Of a DNA stretch of 62,000 bases, positions 32,700 through 45,111 are shown piece after piece. The notes under the pieces are model-generated. The model was not told the DNA's origin, did no database searches, and saw only the letters and a list, made by a program, of their open reading frames with translations. This stretch comes from Branchiostoma floridae (lineage: Eukaryota; Chordata; Leptocardii; Amphioxiformes; Branchiostomatidae), in the NCBI RefSeq assembly GCF_000003815.2, contig NC_049991.1, positions 9,742,506 through 9,804,505 on the forward strand, read 5' to 3'. A program made the translations under genes and the position numbers. Each line of letters starts with the position of its first letter. Position 1 is the first letter of the stretch.

Positions 32700-34373
32700 T
32701 ATAAAACAGGCCGGTTTTAGGAAAAATTTTAGAACATCTGATAATTTGTTTGTGTTAACCACTTAAGTCAGCAAATACCTAAGCAAAATGCAAAAATTTA
32801 TGCATGTTTTGTGGATTTCAGCAAAGCTTTTGACTCCGTTTGGCGAGCAGGTCTATTTTTCAAACTAAACAACCTTGGAATAGGAGGAAAATTCTTAAAG
32901 ACATTAAAAAACATGTACTCAAAAACTACAAATTGCATTAAAACCAACGGCGGCCTTACAGAGCCTTTTTTAACTCACTGTGGGGTCCGACAAGGCTGTA
33001 ATTTAAGTCCAACTTTGTATAATTTATTTATTAGCGATATAACTTTTGAGTTTGATGATATTTGTTGCAACTCTCCTAGTTTACACAATAGGAAAGTACC
33101 GTGTCTTTTGTATGCAGATGATCTTGTATTGTTTTCCGAGTCTGAACAAGGCTTGCAATCATGTTTAGTTAGATTAGAAAGATATTGTAAACATTGGAAC
33201 CTGAAGGTGAATTTAAAAAAGACCAAGATTATTGTCTTCACCAAGGGAGGTAGATTACCAAAGAATTGTTTCTTTTTGTTTAATGGCAATGTAATTGAAA
33301 TTGTTATGTCATATTGTTATCTAGGTATAGTGGTAAGTGCAGCTGGCACTTTCAAGGCCAACAACAAACATCTAAGAAACAAGGGTCTAAAATCTTTGTT
33401 TAGCATTAGGCAATCACTTGACAAAGCCGATTGCCCACTAGCTGTTAAAAATAAGATTTTCGACTCTTGTATTAAACCTACATTACTTTATGGGTCCGAA
33501 ATATGGGGATCTCTGAAAAGTCCCAAAAATTGTCCCATTGAATCTGTACACCTAAAATATTGTAAATATTCACTCAATGTCCCCAAAACAGCTAGTAATC
33601 TCGCAGCACAGGCAGAACTAGGGAGGTACCCCATTCATCTGGAGGCCTCCCTAAATACCATCAAGTATTTCATTCGACTTAGCAAGAACGTGCCAGCTGA
33701 CAGCCTTCAAGCAGATGCTCTCTTGTGCCAAATGGATTTAGAAGCATCAGGTTCTAAATGTTGGGCCTCTGAAGTACGCAACACTCTAGAGAAATGTGGC
33801 TATGCTTTCGTCTGGCAAAACGCCCAGTCAACAGTCTCAAGTACACCTCAAATTATTTCATCAATCTATCAACGTTTAAAAGATATTTATTTCCAGACCT
33901 TTCTATCTGAAATCCACAACGATAAAAGAGTTGCGACTGCGAAAAACAAACTACGAACATACAGACTATTAAAACAATCTTATAAAGAAGAAGAATATCT
34001 TAAGATTGCCAATGTACGACACAGATCTACCATCACCAAACTAAGAATCAGTTGCCACAAATTACGAATCGAATCAGGAAGACATAACCACACTCCTCTA
34101 GATCAAAGAATATGCCAATTTTGTAGTTTAGGGAAAGTAGAAGATGAAATACATTTTACTATTGTCCTTTGTATGATAGCGATAGGAGCATTTTATTTGA
34201 CTATGTGTTAAGTAAATATCCCCACTTTAGATACTTGAATGGTAAAGAGAAATTTATATTCCTGACAGCTTTTGACAAACCAACTCTAACCAACCATACA
34301 GCTAGCTACATTTATACAATTACCAAGAAGCGAGAGGAAGTCGAATGTCTTAGAATAGATTAGACGCACATCT
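32700..34373 (+). pseudogene. Decayed LINE reverse transcriptase
   Basis: The region encodes the RT palm: QAGFRKNFRTSDN upstream, FVDFSKAFDSVWR (box with catalytic Asp), GVRQGCNLSP, and LLYADDLVLF with the YADD active site. It ends in a CQFC...H...C zinc-binding tail. The main open part is 32811-34211. It is broken by a TAA at 32764-32766, a frame change near 32797 in an A/T run, and another near 34156 just before the tail. With the missing 5' half it cannot make an active protein. The endonuclease domain is absent. Confidence 0.88.
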
Positions 34374-34499
34374 ACATATATAGATGTGTATGATTGTTTC
34401 CATTGTTACATATATGTGATTCTTACCGTGTGACCTGTACTTAGCCCAGTGGGGCAAAAATGTGCAATAAAGGTCTTCATTCATTCATTCATTCATTCA
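32700..34499 (+). mobile_element. 5'-truncated LINE (non-LTR retrotransposon)
   Basis: The segment contains a reverse-transcriptase coding region, AATAAA at 34466-34471 and a 3' tail of ATTC repeats (34477-34499), as expected for a non-LTR retrotransposon. The 5' end is truncated near 32700, inside the RT domain, 16 bp from the edge of the foldback. Clade is uncertain. The sequence is in the same orientation as ABCC and lies outside any gene. Confidence 0.9.
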
Positions 34500-34529
34500 A
34501 TATAATGTGAGTGTTGCGCCTGGCCGTGT

Positions 34530-35605
34530 TGTAGAAACCATTCCTACAACTGGTGATGTAGGTATTTGTAGGCTGAGCGGACACAGGGAGCGGGCCATCC
34601 AAAATTCAACTGTAGGAAGTGTAGGGTTGTAGGAATCCTACATATTCCTACAACTGGTGATGTAGGTATTTGTAGGCTGGGCGGACATGAAGATCAATCA
34701 ATTCAAAATTCAGCTGTAGGAAGTGTAGGGTTGTAGGAATCCTACATAATCCTACAATTCGTGACGTAGACAATTGTAGGCTGAGAGGGACATAGGGAGC
34801 GGGCCATCCAAAATTCCGCTGTAGGACGTGTAGGGTTGCGGGAATCCTACAGAATCCTACAACTGGTGATGTAGGTATTTGTAGGCTGGGCGGACATGAA
34901 GAACAATCAATTCGAAATTCAGCTATAGGAAGTGTAGGATTGTAGGAATCCTACATAATCCTACAATTGGTGATGTAGGTATTTGTAGCTGGAGCGGACA
35001 CGAAGAACAAACCATCAGAAATTTAGCTGTAGGAAGTGTAGGATTGTAGGAATCCTACATAATCCTACAATTGGTGATGTAGGTATTTGTAGGCTGAGCA
35101 GACACGAAGAACAAACCATCAGAAATTCAGCTGTAGGAAGTGTACGACTGTAGGAATCCTACATAATCCTACAATTGGTGATGTAGGTATTTGTAGGCTG
35201 AGCGGACATGAAGAACAAACCATCAGAAATTCAGCTGTAGGAAGTGTAGGACTGTAGGAATCCTACATAATCCTACAATTGGTGATGTAGGTATTTGTAG
35301 GATGAGCGGACATGAAGAACAAACCATCTGAAATTCAGCTGTAGGAAGTGTAGGATTGTAGGAATCCTACATAATCCTATAACTGGTGATGTAGACATTT
35401 GTAGGCTGAGAGGACATCGGGAGCGGACTATCCAAAATTCAACTGTAGGAAGTGTAGAATTGTAGGAATCCTACAGAATCCTACAATTGGTGATGTAGGT
35501 ATTTGTAGGCTGAGCGCACATGAAGAACAAACCATCCGAAATTCAGCTGTAGGAAGTGTAGGATTGTAGGAATCCTACAAAGTCTACAATTGTTGCTTTA
35601 GATGT
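34530..35605 (+). repeat. 104 bp satellite array, forward copy
   Basis: About ten units of 104-105 bp, marked by GGTGATGTAGG. Each unit holds many TGTAGG motifs in both orientations and the palindrome TGTAGGAATCCTACA. Two unit types alternate, one with GGGAGCGGGCCATCC and one with GAAGAACAAACCATC. The array ends with CTACAATTGTTGCTTTAGAT. Confidence 0.95.
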
Positions 35606-35647
35606 GACAAGGGTATATCCACTGTTCGTAAACTACAATGCCGGAAT

Positions 35648-35800
35648 TCGACAGACTCCGCAGATCGCGTATTGTTCCTTAGCTGGCTATATTCTTCTGG
35701 CCGGCTTGCTCCTCTATTTGTTTCATTTCTACGATTTTCCCAGCGATCCGGAGTCTGGTAGAGACTACGTATTCATACCGTTTTGGCCCCCAAACTGTGT
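35648..35800. repeat. Partial copy of the 1.9 kb TIR element end
   Basis: GACAGACTCCGCAGATCGCG and the following 40 bp resemble the end of the element at 35909 and its left flank. TTTTGGCCCCCAAACTG near 35780 is the inverted counterpart of a stretch inside that element's arm. It appears to be a fragment of a second copy. Confidence 0.6.
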
Positions 35801-35908
35801 AGATTTATTGCTTAGATGATCTGAACTTCGAAGCTACTTTCTTTGTGCAGAAAATGAGCGGATTACTTTTATTGCCTTTCATCAAAGCGACAGTCGACAG
35901 ACTCCGCA

Positions 35909-37777
35909 AATCGCGTACTGTTCCCTAGCCGGCTATATTCCTCTTAACGTGGGATTTTAAGCCGCATGAGTTCCGTTTTTAAGCCGCATGAGTTTTTAAG
36001 CCGCATGAGTTTTTAAGCTGCATGAGTTCCGTTTTGACATTTTTCGACATTTTGACTAATTTCTTCAATACGCGGCCGCACGCACAAGTCGCACCTCAAA
36101 CTAATTTGAATCGTTTTAGAAAGTTTCACGTACGGAGGCAAACGAAAATATACGCATAGTTCGCCTAATAGTTTTGGACATGCACAAAACTATCATTCGT
36201 ACGCAGTTTGGTGGCCAAAACGTTATGGATATGCAATACAGTGGTCCCACGTCGGTCGATTGCGCTATGGAGACGCTACATGTTTGCGCTTTATATGCGG
36301 ATATCGCGGTATTGCGAGTACATAGCGTTCTTACGTCGCAGACACAACGCACCATGAAGGACCGTATAACGAATGCACACATAGATCACGATTTAGTACC
36401 GTACGTTCTGCGACCGGGTTGCGCATACTATGCGTACTGATAGCGTGATCGACGCAGACTCCAGATTTGGAATAAATACGAAGGTGCATCTGAGTCCAGA
36501 AAAAAAAGATCATCTCAAGATGACAGATCCAGGCCAGGATGAATTTGTACCGGGGGCAGGGAGAGATGGTCACAACTTGCAGGACACCATCAATGCGACT
36601 GGTCCCAACGGAGCCTCCAGGGAAGGGAAGATGCAGAGGAACCTGCTGATTAGCACTGGGTCAATTTGTGTAACACACGTGTCATTTTGTGTAACAGATA
36701 TTAGACTTCATTTGCTGATAATAGTACTTTTTTGTGTGTAGAACCACATGATGTAAAAGTACAATATAGAGCCATATTACAACTTTGAAAGAGGGCGTAA
36801 GGTTTCATAATTGTTTAATTTACGAGTACGCAAAGATCTTGAATACGTTTTGTGGTGTGTATGAGTGTGATTTTTATAGTAGTTGAAATAGTAAGATGAT
36901 AGGGGAAATCATTAAGGACAAAGTGAAAACAAACACAATCTTAACAGTGCATATATTTTTAAGGTAAATGATGACCCACAGTACTGTAAAAGTACAGTGT
37001 CACTGCTTCACTGCTTCGCAAATAAATAAAAAAAAGCTCTTCACTGTCTACTTATTAATGTTCTACTTGCACTGCCTGTAAAGAAAAGTATACGCAGTAC
37101 AAAGTGTTCCTCTAACAAAAATACTCTATTGGCAATGCTCGCAAACAAAAGTATATGTAACAGAAACTGTTCCTCTGACACACCTGAAATGCATTTGGGA
37201 TGCAGTTAGCACCAGGTGCGTCAGGCATGCGGTCGGTGGACGTTGTGTGCGTCCGGAATACGCCCAACATAGTACCCCATACGCATCTATTCGCAGTACG
37301 GAAAATTCTGTTCCGCATTTCAGAAGCAATCATACGCTGAAGTCGTAATTCAAACGCCACATGTGCTCGACGTACAATTTAATTTATTCCAGAAAAAATT
37401 CCAAATGTTTGGCGTTCGGCCGCGTATTGACAAAATTTCATGCGGAAATCATGCGCACTTAAAAATATGCGCAGGTGTGACCCCACCTAGGTCTTTAGCC
37501 TGCAGTCCAGACTACAAACTGCGTACGAATGACAGTTTTGTGCATGTCCAAAACTATCGAGCGTATACTGGGCGTATATTTTCGTTTGCCTACGTACTTG
37601 AAACTTTCCAAAAACGATTCAGATGCGTTTGAGGTGCGTCTTGTGCGTGCAGCCGCGAATGGAAGAAATTAGTCAAAATGTTGAAAAATGTCAAAACGGA
37701 ACTCATGCGGCTTAAAAATATACGGTGTGACCCCACCTTAAGAGGAATATAGCCGGCTAGGGAACAGTACGCGATTT
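35909..37777. mobile_element. 1.9 kb element with about 290 bp terminal inverted repeats
   Basis: The left arm 35909-36213 and right arm 37510-37777 are diverged inverted repeats. The shared outer end is AATCGCGTACTGTTCCCTAG, and both arms continue through GCCGGCTATATTCC and the GTTTTGACATTTTTC region. The interior has only short frames and no recognisable transposase, so this is a non-autonomous DNA element. No target-site duplication was identified. GCCGCATGAG is locally amplified near 35960-36025. Confidence 0.75.
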
Positions 37778-38665
37778 AATCGCGCTTCTTTATAGGCCCG
37801 TCGTACATTGCCCCGCGGGGAGGAGGCTACAAGCTCCGGATAACGGAGTTTGCGTTACACAGACTATGGTCACATCAAGTAATTAGTATGAATGGCATCC
37901 TATTCAGACAGAAAAATTAATGAGATAGGGCGAACAAGAACGAGATGGGTTAAAAAAACAAGATGGCTAGATTTTCAAAATAGTCACCATGAACCGTTAT
38001 TGAAGTGACGAAACAGGGTAGCACATACAACAAATCATTCATCCCTGCAGGTGGACCTCATCGGGCTTAAACTTCCCGGGGCGCTGATAGGAGATCGGGC
38101 GGGCCTTACTGTCCTGGTCCACCGAATAAACTGTCGACATGTCCTAGCTGCCCGATCCTGGCTGGCTCCCAGGGTAGTATTCAAGAAGTTAACTAGTACT
38201 TTTTAGTATAGCGTAGTGACTAGTGGTAGACGGTATCACTTATCAAATTGGCAATACACTCATAACTACCAAAGTGTAGAGCCAATGAAAGTGGTACAAC
38301 TTTTGCAACCGTACATCTATTAATTTCATTTCTACAACTACGGTCATGGCTAACATACTAGTGTCACTTCTTCTGCAAGGACAAGACAATCATTAGGGTA
38401 CAACACAACAATTATTATATTTTCCTATGTTGGTACTTTCTCTCCACGTTGACCTTCTCGGTAGTACTGTAAGTCAGAATTTCCTTTTTTCTCCTGAAAT
38501 CTTGCGGAAACTTAATGAGTACGTGGATGTCATCCATATAATCTATTACTATTTACTGTGGCCTAATCCTGGGTATGGCACCGCCGTGTGAAAAGCCTCC
38601 GCATTGTTAGCCTTTTCCTGTCACATAGGCCTAGGAACCGTAATTTTGTTGATGTTGTTGTTATT
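37778..38665. other. Unassigned spacer
   Basis: Nearly 900 bp between the 1.9 kb element and foldback copy A. A GC-rich patch at 38040-38170 is the only compositional feature. No gene or repeat was recognised. Confidence 0.5.
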
Positions 38666-38673
38666 GTTGTTTT

Positions 38674-39843
38674 CGGTCTCACTAAATACCGAAAACAACC
38701 GAAAACAACCGAAAACAACCGAAAACAACTTGAAATATACCGAAAACAACCGAAAACAACTCGACAAATACCGAAAACAACTCGAAGCCACCTAAATAAT
38801 ATCAAAGCAATCATAAACAACCTATCAGAACCCGAAAAAAGCCGGAAAACAACTCGTAAACAACAACAATGTCTATTTTATCTTCAACTACTGGTTACTC
38901 TCCCTTGAATTACTTTCTCTAAGGCCGAGGGAGAGAATGGGGTGATTCTGAAGGAAGGATTCTTTCAGCAAAGGGGATGTAGCCGGTGAAAACACCTTTC
39001 CATCGATCACACGCTGTTTTATGGTGTAAAGCAGAATCCTTATTTTGATCATTTACTTTAATCTGGGGCCTCTGTGGTACTACACGTTTGCGTTTTATAC
39101 ATTTAAATCGATTTGTTATGGCAGCGGAAATGCGTTATAATTGAGCAAGAAATATACTAGATTGTTTTGTTTGCTAGAAAAAAAAGTTGGTACACATTAC
39201 CTAAATAGGCAGCAAAATTTGCCAGCAGTAATTAATAAGCAAACCTATTTTCCAAGCAGAGATTTCGTCGGGGTATAGCAGTGACTGCTATTTCTTGTTG
39301 TGGCCAATACTACATCCCGCCCCTACCGTTACCTCTGNNNNNNNNNNNNNNNNNNNNNNNNNNNNNNNNNNNNNNNNNNNNNNNNNNNNNNNNNNNNNNN
39401 NNNNNNNNNNNNNNNNNNNNNNNNNNNNNNNNNNNNNGTGAATCTGAATGCAAACATTAATATATTCAAACAGGCAAAGGAGATCGTTAACTTGACTAAT
39501 ATTGTATTAATAACAGGGGTCGTCAAACAAATAAATCCTTCGTAGCCTATAACTCCTGTCTAAAATAAAGTCAAAATTATTAAATAGTAGCCCACTGAAA
39601 TGATTGTTGTTTATGGTTGTGTCGAGTTGTTTTCGGTAATTAGTGAAAGTTGTTTTCGGTTGTTTTCGGTAATTAGTGAAAGTTGTTTTCGGTTGTTTTC
39701 GGTATTTAGTGAAAGTTGTTTTCGGTTGTTTTCGGTATTTAGTGAAAGTTGTTTTCGGTTGTTTTCGGTAGTTTTCGGTTGTTTTCGGTTGTTTTCGGTT
39801 GTTTTCGGTTGTTTTCGGTTGTTTTCGGTATTTAGTGAGACCC
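38674..39843 (+). mobile_element. Foldback element copy A with 10-mer tandem TIRs and 8 bp duplication
   Basis: The ends are CGGTCTCACTAAATACCG and its inverted counterpart. Inward from each end run tandem copies of CCGAAAACAA (left) or TTGTTTTCGG (right). GTTGTTTT occurs directly on both sides (38666-38673 and 39844-39851), an 8 bp target-site duplication. The interior has no gene and a 100 N gap (39338-39437). Copy B at 45112-46404 is the same element in opposite orientation. Confidence 0.88.
39338..39437. other. Assembly gap (100 N)
   Basis: A placeholder run of 100 N inside foldback copy A, at about the same internal position as the gap in copy B. Confidence 0.99.
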
Positions 39844-39924
39844 GTTGTTTTGTTATCGATAAAGAGAGATAAAAAAAGTTCCTTTCGTTTATTTGCTATG
39901 TCTTTAGCATGGATATATTTTGTA

Positions 39925-40937
39925 TTGGATTTCGTATGATTTGTTCTTCATGTACGCTCAGCCTACAAATACCTACATCACCAATTGTAGGATTATGTAG
40001 GATTCCTACAATCCTACACTTCCTACAGTTCAATTTTGGATGGTTTGTTCTTCATGTCCGCTCAGCCTACAAATATCTACATCACCATTTGTAGGAATAT
40101 GTAGGATTCCTACAACCCTACACTTCCTACAGTTGGATTTCGGATGGTTTGTTCTTCATGCCCGCTCAGCCTACAAATACCTACATCACCAGTTGTAGGA
40201 ATATGTAGGATTCCTACAATCCTACACTTCCTACAGCTGAATTTCTGATGGTTTGTTCTTCATGTCCGCTCAGCCTACAAATACCTACATCACCAATTGT
40301 AGGATTATGTAGGATTCCTACAATCCTACACTTCCTACAGCTGAATTTCTGATGGTTTGTTCTTGATGGCCGCTCAGCCTACAAATACCTACATCACCAA
40401 TTGTAGGATTATGTAGGATTCCTACAATCCTACACTTCCTACAGCTGAATTTCGGATGGTTTGTTCTTCATGTCCGCTCAGCCTACAAATACCTACATCA
40501 CCAATTGTAGGATTATGTAGGATTCCTACAATCCTACACTTCCTACAGTTGAATTTCGGATGGTTTGTTCTTCATGTCCGCTCAGCCTACAAATACCTAC
40601 ATCACCAATTGTAGGATTGTGTAGGATTCCTACAACCCTACACTTCCTACAGTTGAATTTTGGATGGTCCGCTCCCTATATCCTCACACCCTACAAATGT
40701 CTACATCACCAATTGTAGGATTCTGTAGGATTCCTACAACCCTACGCTTCCTACAGCTGAATTTTGGATGGTTTGTTCTTCATGTCCGCTCAGCCTACAT
40801 ATACCTACATCACCAATTGTAGGATTATGTAGGATTCCTACAATCCTACACTTCCTACAGCTGAATTTTGGATGGTCCGCTCCCTGTGTCACTCTCAGAC
40901 TACAAACATCTACAGCAACAATTGTAGAATTTTTTAA
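39925..40937 (-). repeat. 104 bp satellite array, inverted copy
   Basis: About 9.5 units of the same 104 bp satellite as 34530-35605, in reverse orientation (marker CCTACATCACC). The outer end ACATCTACAGCAACAATTGT mirrors the inner end of the forward array. Confidence 0.95.
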
Positions 40938-40946
40938 GCAGGGCTA

Positions 40947-41182
40947 GATGCCACACACGATCCCTACACGGTTGCGGCAAATGCCTGGCATGTCTTCCGC
41001 GAAGGTGTTACAACGGGCCCGCGGGCTTAGATGCATTTTGCGACGATTTCGTGATGTCATACACGATCCTGACACGATCACGGCAAAATGCCTTACACGG
41101 CGTCGGCGTCGGTGTTTTAACCGACCCGCGCGGTCAGCTGTATTTTGCGGCGATTTCGTGATGTCTTACATGGAACATCTGC
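40947..41182. repeat. GC-rich 106 bp tandem repeat, cut by gap
   Basis: Diverged copies start at GATG at 40947, 41053 and 41160, giving periods of 106 and 107 bp. Each holds ACACGATC, a CGGCAAATGCC-like stretch, and ends with CGATTTCGT. CpG content is far above the surroundings. The third copy runs into a 742 N gap, so the array is probably longer. Confidence 0.85.
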
Positions 41183-41924
41183 NNNNNNNNNNNNNNNNNN
41201 NNNNNNNNNNNNNNNNNNNNNNNNNNNNNNNNNNNNNNNNNNNNNNNNNNNNNNNNNNNNNNNNNNNNNNNNNNNNNNNNNNNNNNNNNNNNNNNNNNNN
41301 NNNNNNNNNNNNNNNNNNNNNNNNNNNNNNNNNNNNNNNNNNNNNNNNNNNNNNNNNNNNNNNNNNNNNNNNNNNNNNNNNNNNNNNNNNNNNNNNNNNN
41401 NNNNNNNNNNNNNNNNNNNNNNNNNNNNNNNNNNNNNNNNNNNNNNNNNNNNNNNNNNNNNNNNNNNNNNNNNNNNNNNNNNNNNNNNNNNNNNNNNNNN
41501 NNNNNNNNNNNNNNNNNNNNNNNNNNNNNNNNNNNNNNNNNNNNNNNNNNNNNNNNNNNNNNNNNNNNNNNNNNNNNNNNNNNNNNNNNNNNNNNNNNNN
41601 NNNNNNNNNNNNNNNNNNNNNNNNNNNNNNNNNNNNNNNNNNNNNNNNNNNNNNNNNNNNNNNNNNNNNNNNNNNNNNNNNNNNNNNNNNNNNNNNNNNN
41701 NNNNNNNNNNNNNNNNNNNNNNNNNNNNNNNNNNNNNNNNNNNNNNNNNNNNNNNNNNNNNNNNNNNNNNNNNNNNNNNNNNNNNNNNNNNNNNNNNNNN
41801 NNNNNNNNNNNNNNNNNNNNNNNNNNNNNNNNNNNNNNNNNNNNNNNNNNNNNNNNNNNNNNNNNNNNNNNNNNNNNNNNNNNNNNNNNNNNNNNNNNNN
41901 NNNNNNNNNNNNNNNNNNNNNNNN
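41183..41924. other. Assembly gap (742 N)
   Basis: A long run of N following the GC-rich tandem repeat. Confidence 0.99.
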
Positions 41925-44900
41925 TCATTATGGTACCATCATTAGTATGATATAGAATCATAGTATGGAAAAAATTTTAACATGTTCTCCAACTTAAGAA
42001 ATCTGACTTGCGGAAATTTCGTCTGAATCATTGCATTCCTCACCTCTCTGACCCAATCGCTCTACACACGTGACATGGTTCAAATGTTGTTGGAAGTCAA
42101 TATCACCCCCCGTCCCGGTTGAGAGGAGATTGGTATGACCTGATGTAAATCGCCACTCTTACTCCTCCTTTGTTCTAAATATAGCTTGGCGAAGGTTATT
42201 GTAAAAAGGAGACATGAAGTACAGTGATACCGATTTCTTCACTGAGCTCTGTCGCCAAGCAAAAATAGTTGAGGTGCTTTCATTTAGCGAGTCTAGACGA
42301 TCACTAGTCACACTGGTTCAGTTGATCCAACAGATTGATTTTTTTATCGCCAAATCTAATACCATGGTTAAATTCTTGCTTGACTTATCTGCCATATCTT
42401 TAAAATACGGACTTGATACAGAAAAAGGATCAATTTCATTTGTTGAAAGCAAACGAGGAAATCAGAGACAGGTACATTTTTTTCTAATTAGAACAGGAGT
42501 GATTAGAACAGGATTTAGATTCCACATGAACCTCCAAATCCGAAGAATGTTACTTAACAACAGAAAACTTAAGGTATATGGAATGGGGGTTGGAAACATC
42601 ACAGCTGCGAACAAAGAAAGTGTACAAACTGTTCGTTCACAGTTTTATTTCCGTTGATTCACACAGAGGCTTTGTACTTTGCTCTATGTGTATTCCTGTT
42701 AAGATAATAGATACATTCATGTGGTTTTGATAATGTTACGGCCAAGGTTTTGTTAGGGTTTTGAAGCCAGAACGTACCTCTAGGTACTGATTCAACAGCC
42801 CTGGCCACAACGCCACCATGGCAGTATTTCATCTCCTGTCGAAAAAACTGATTATCATGAAAGGCTCAATTCTGATACGCCTTTACAATAGATTCACCAA
42901 ATCGTGGCACTTACCATGCGAAAATTCAGAAACCATACCAAGGTTACAAAGAGTCCAAATGGCAAGTGCCATGTCAGTTTTGTTTCCGTTCGGCTCTCGT
43001 TCAATCCAATCCTACTTTTACCATATGCCGAGTATTGCTTTAATACTTCAATGGAGACACTACCACCTGCCGAGCGTGCTATAAATAATTCGTTACCATA
43101 GCGGGCAGAATTTCACGGGGACACCCGGGGTGACGCTGGTCTGTGTCAGCGATTGAAATAAGACAAAAACTCTTTGTAAAGTCCTCATTTGGGTAGACAT
43201 GGCTCCTTCCATGGCGCAATATCTAAAACAGAACGTCCACTGCATACAAACGTAACTCTTAGCTGTAGAAATGCCCGCGGTTAACTGACACCCTTAGCGA
43301 CAGCGAAAGCGATGCCTCTACTTTTTTTTAAGTCTCAGTGGGAGTCTCGAGCCACGAAATTTGTAGCGAAGTCGATTGACGCTTTGGGCAAAAAGGAACG
43401 TATTAAACTCCTAACAACATAGTACTCCTGAAATCAGGCAAAACCCTGACAATGGAAATTATGAAACTGATGAGCGCCTCATTGATCTAAAATTGATCAA
43501 AATGCGAACGAGACCAGTTTTTATTCACTGTAAGCCTAACTGTAACTTTGATTGTTTTAATTCAACTTCCGTTAAATTTTCGTCAAAGATAAATGACTCT
43601 TTTCTGGTGACCCTCTTACATAGGCTTACCAAAGGGTCAAAGGTCGTGTTAGCTGCCAGTAATTTGCTGGTGTCATTTTAAGCCATGTCATATGAGTACA
43701 AAACATAACAATATTCCGAATGGCCGGCATAGTCCTACCTACCAGCATATGTGCTTGCAGTCCGCTTGACACAATAAAATAATTGTCGCTCGTGCTCTTT
43801 GCTTTAGATCCCTGTAGTTGTGCTAATCAATGGTCCATATAAAGACAATTCTCGATTCGTTTTTGCTGGCTTGAAAATATTTTCAACCTCGAGCTCGTAC
43901 GTTAATGTTGCATCTTTCTTTTCTGTATTATCGATAACATTAGCATAGTTTTTTTTAGTATAAATCTTTGCCATGGTAGCATAATATGTTATAATTCTAC
44001 AATGGCCTTCACGCAAACGGAAGAATCCCCCCATGTGCAGATCGAAGAATATCGCCAGAAAATTGGTAATAACTATATCAAGCATTTTTTACCCATATTG
44101 ATGAAAACTGTAGGACCGTGTCGTATAATTCTCGGTCCCAGCTTTGTTAACTACAGCTTGAATCAATCTCTATCCAACAGACGACAAAAACAAAGTTGCT
44201 ACATTTTTGTTGATCTCCACGACATTCTCGAAATGGCTGCCACCAAACCGTATAATTTTCCATGGCAAGAATCTCAGGACGTCTGAATACCAGAAAAAAA
44301 ACGCAATTCAAATGTAGAACCGCTAGATATCAGAAGAGCACACTGCCTTACAGGCCTGGTTGACCAACTCAACGACGAAGTGTTACCTCCGTCAATAAGT
44401 GTTTAGACGTGCAGGCATACATATATTCTGCTTGTGAATATTGCAAGGTTTGTATTGTTTAGATTATGTATGTATCGTTGTTGCTTTTAGTATGCTTTTG
44501 ATCATAAATCATACTTCATTTCAGCCAATGGAGGCTGCTGTATGAAACGACGACGTGATAAACCATTCAATTCATTCGTTAGATTTTCGTGGGTCCCAAC
44601 TTTGTTATTAAAACTACAGCTTGAATCAATTGCCACTTCCATGTCCATCTCTATGCAGGCGACACGAACTCAGTTGCTACATTCCTGTTGATCTCCATGA
44701 CGACATTCTCGAAATGGCTGTCACCATACCGTATAATTTTCCATTATTAGGCAAGAAAGGGACAACAAATTCCTTAATATCTGCGGTTTTCGCGACCACC
44801 CCTTCACCGCCGATCTTAATTAAAACTCTCGCAAAAGTGCTCGGTCCCTCATACCCCATTGTTTCAACTGCGAACATCGCGAACACTACATTTTCTAATT

Positions 44901-45103
44901 GAATCCCCGCAAATTCAATAAACGTGTCTAAATCCACTAGTACTTCTACTAGTCCTTAATATTCTGACCTCATTACATGTGAGTAGACATCAAGCCTAGG
45001 CCGTTGCAAGCTGCAAACGATTACACAGCTATCTGTCGCTCATTCCCTGTGCACATTTGTATTTAGGGGTTTGTCAGATCTGGGTCATGGCCCAGTTCTA
45101 CCC
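41925..45103. other. Unassigned region with small open frames
   Basis: No recognised gene. A 147-codon forward frame at 42214-42657 (starting MKYSDTDFF) matches no family I know. A reverse frame at 43804-44085 includes MAKIYTKKNYANVI. Two forward frames at 44002-44286 and 44621-44902 resemble each other. None has convincing splice context. Confidence 0.4.
44131..44750 (+). repeat. Diverged direct duplication with related short frames
   Basis: The stretch 44131-44275 recurs in altered form at 44590-44750. Both encode SCY-VDLHD-ILEMA-T-PYNFP-like peptides and both have CTACAGCTTGAATCAAT upstream. This could be a decayed small gene pair or an old non-coding duplication. Confidence 0.5.
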
Positions 45104-45111
45104 CTCTGGAC

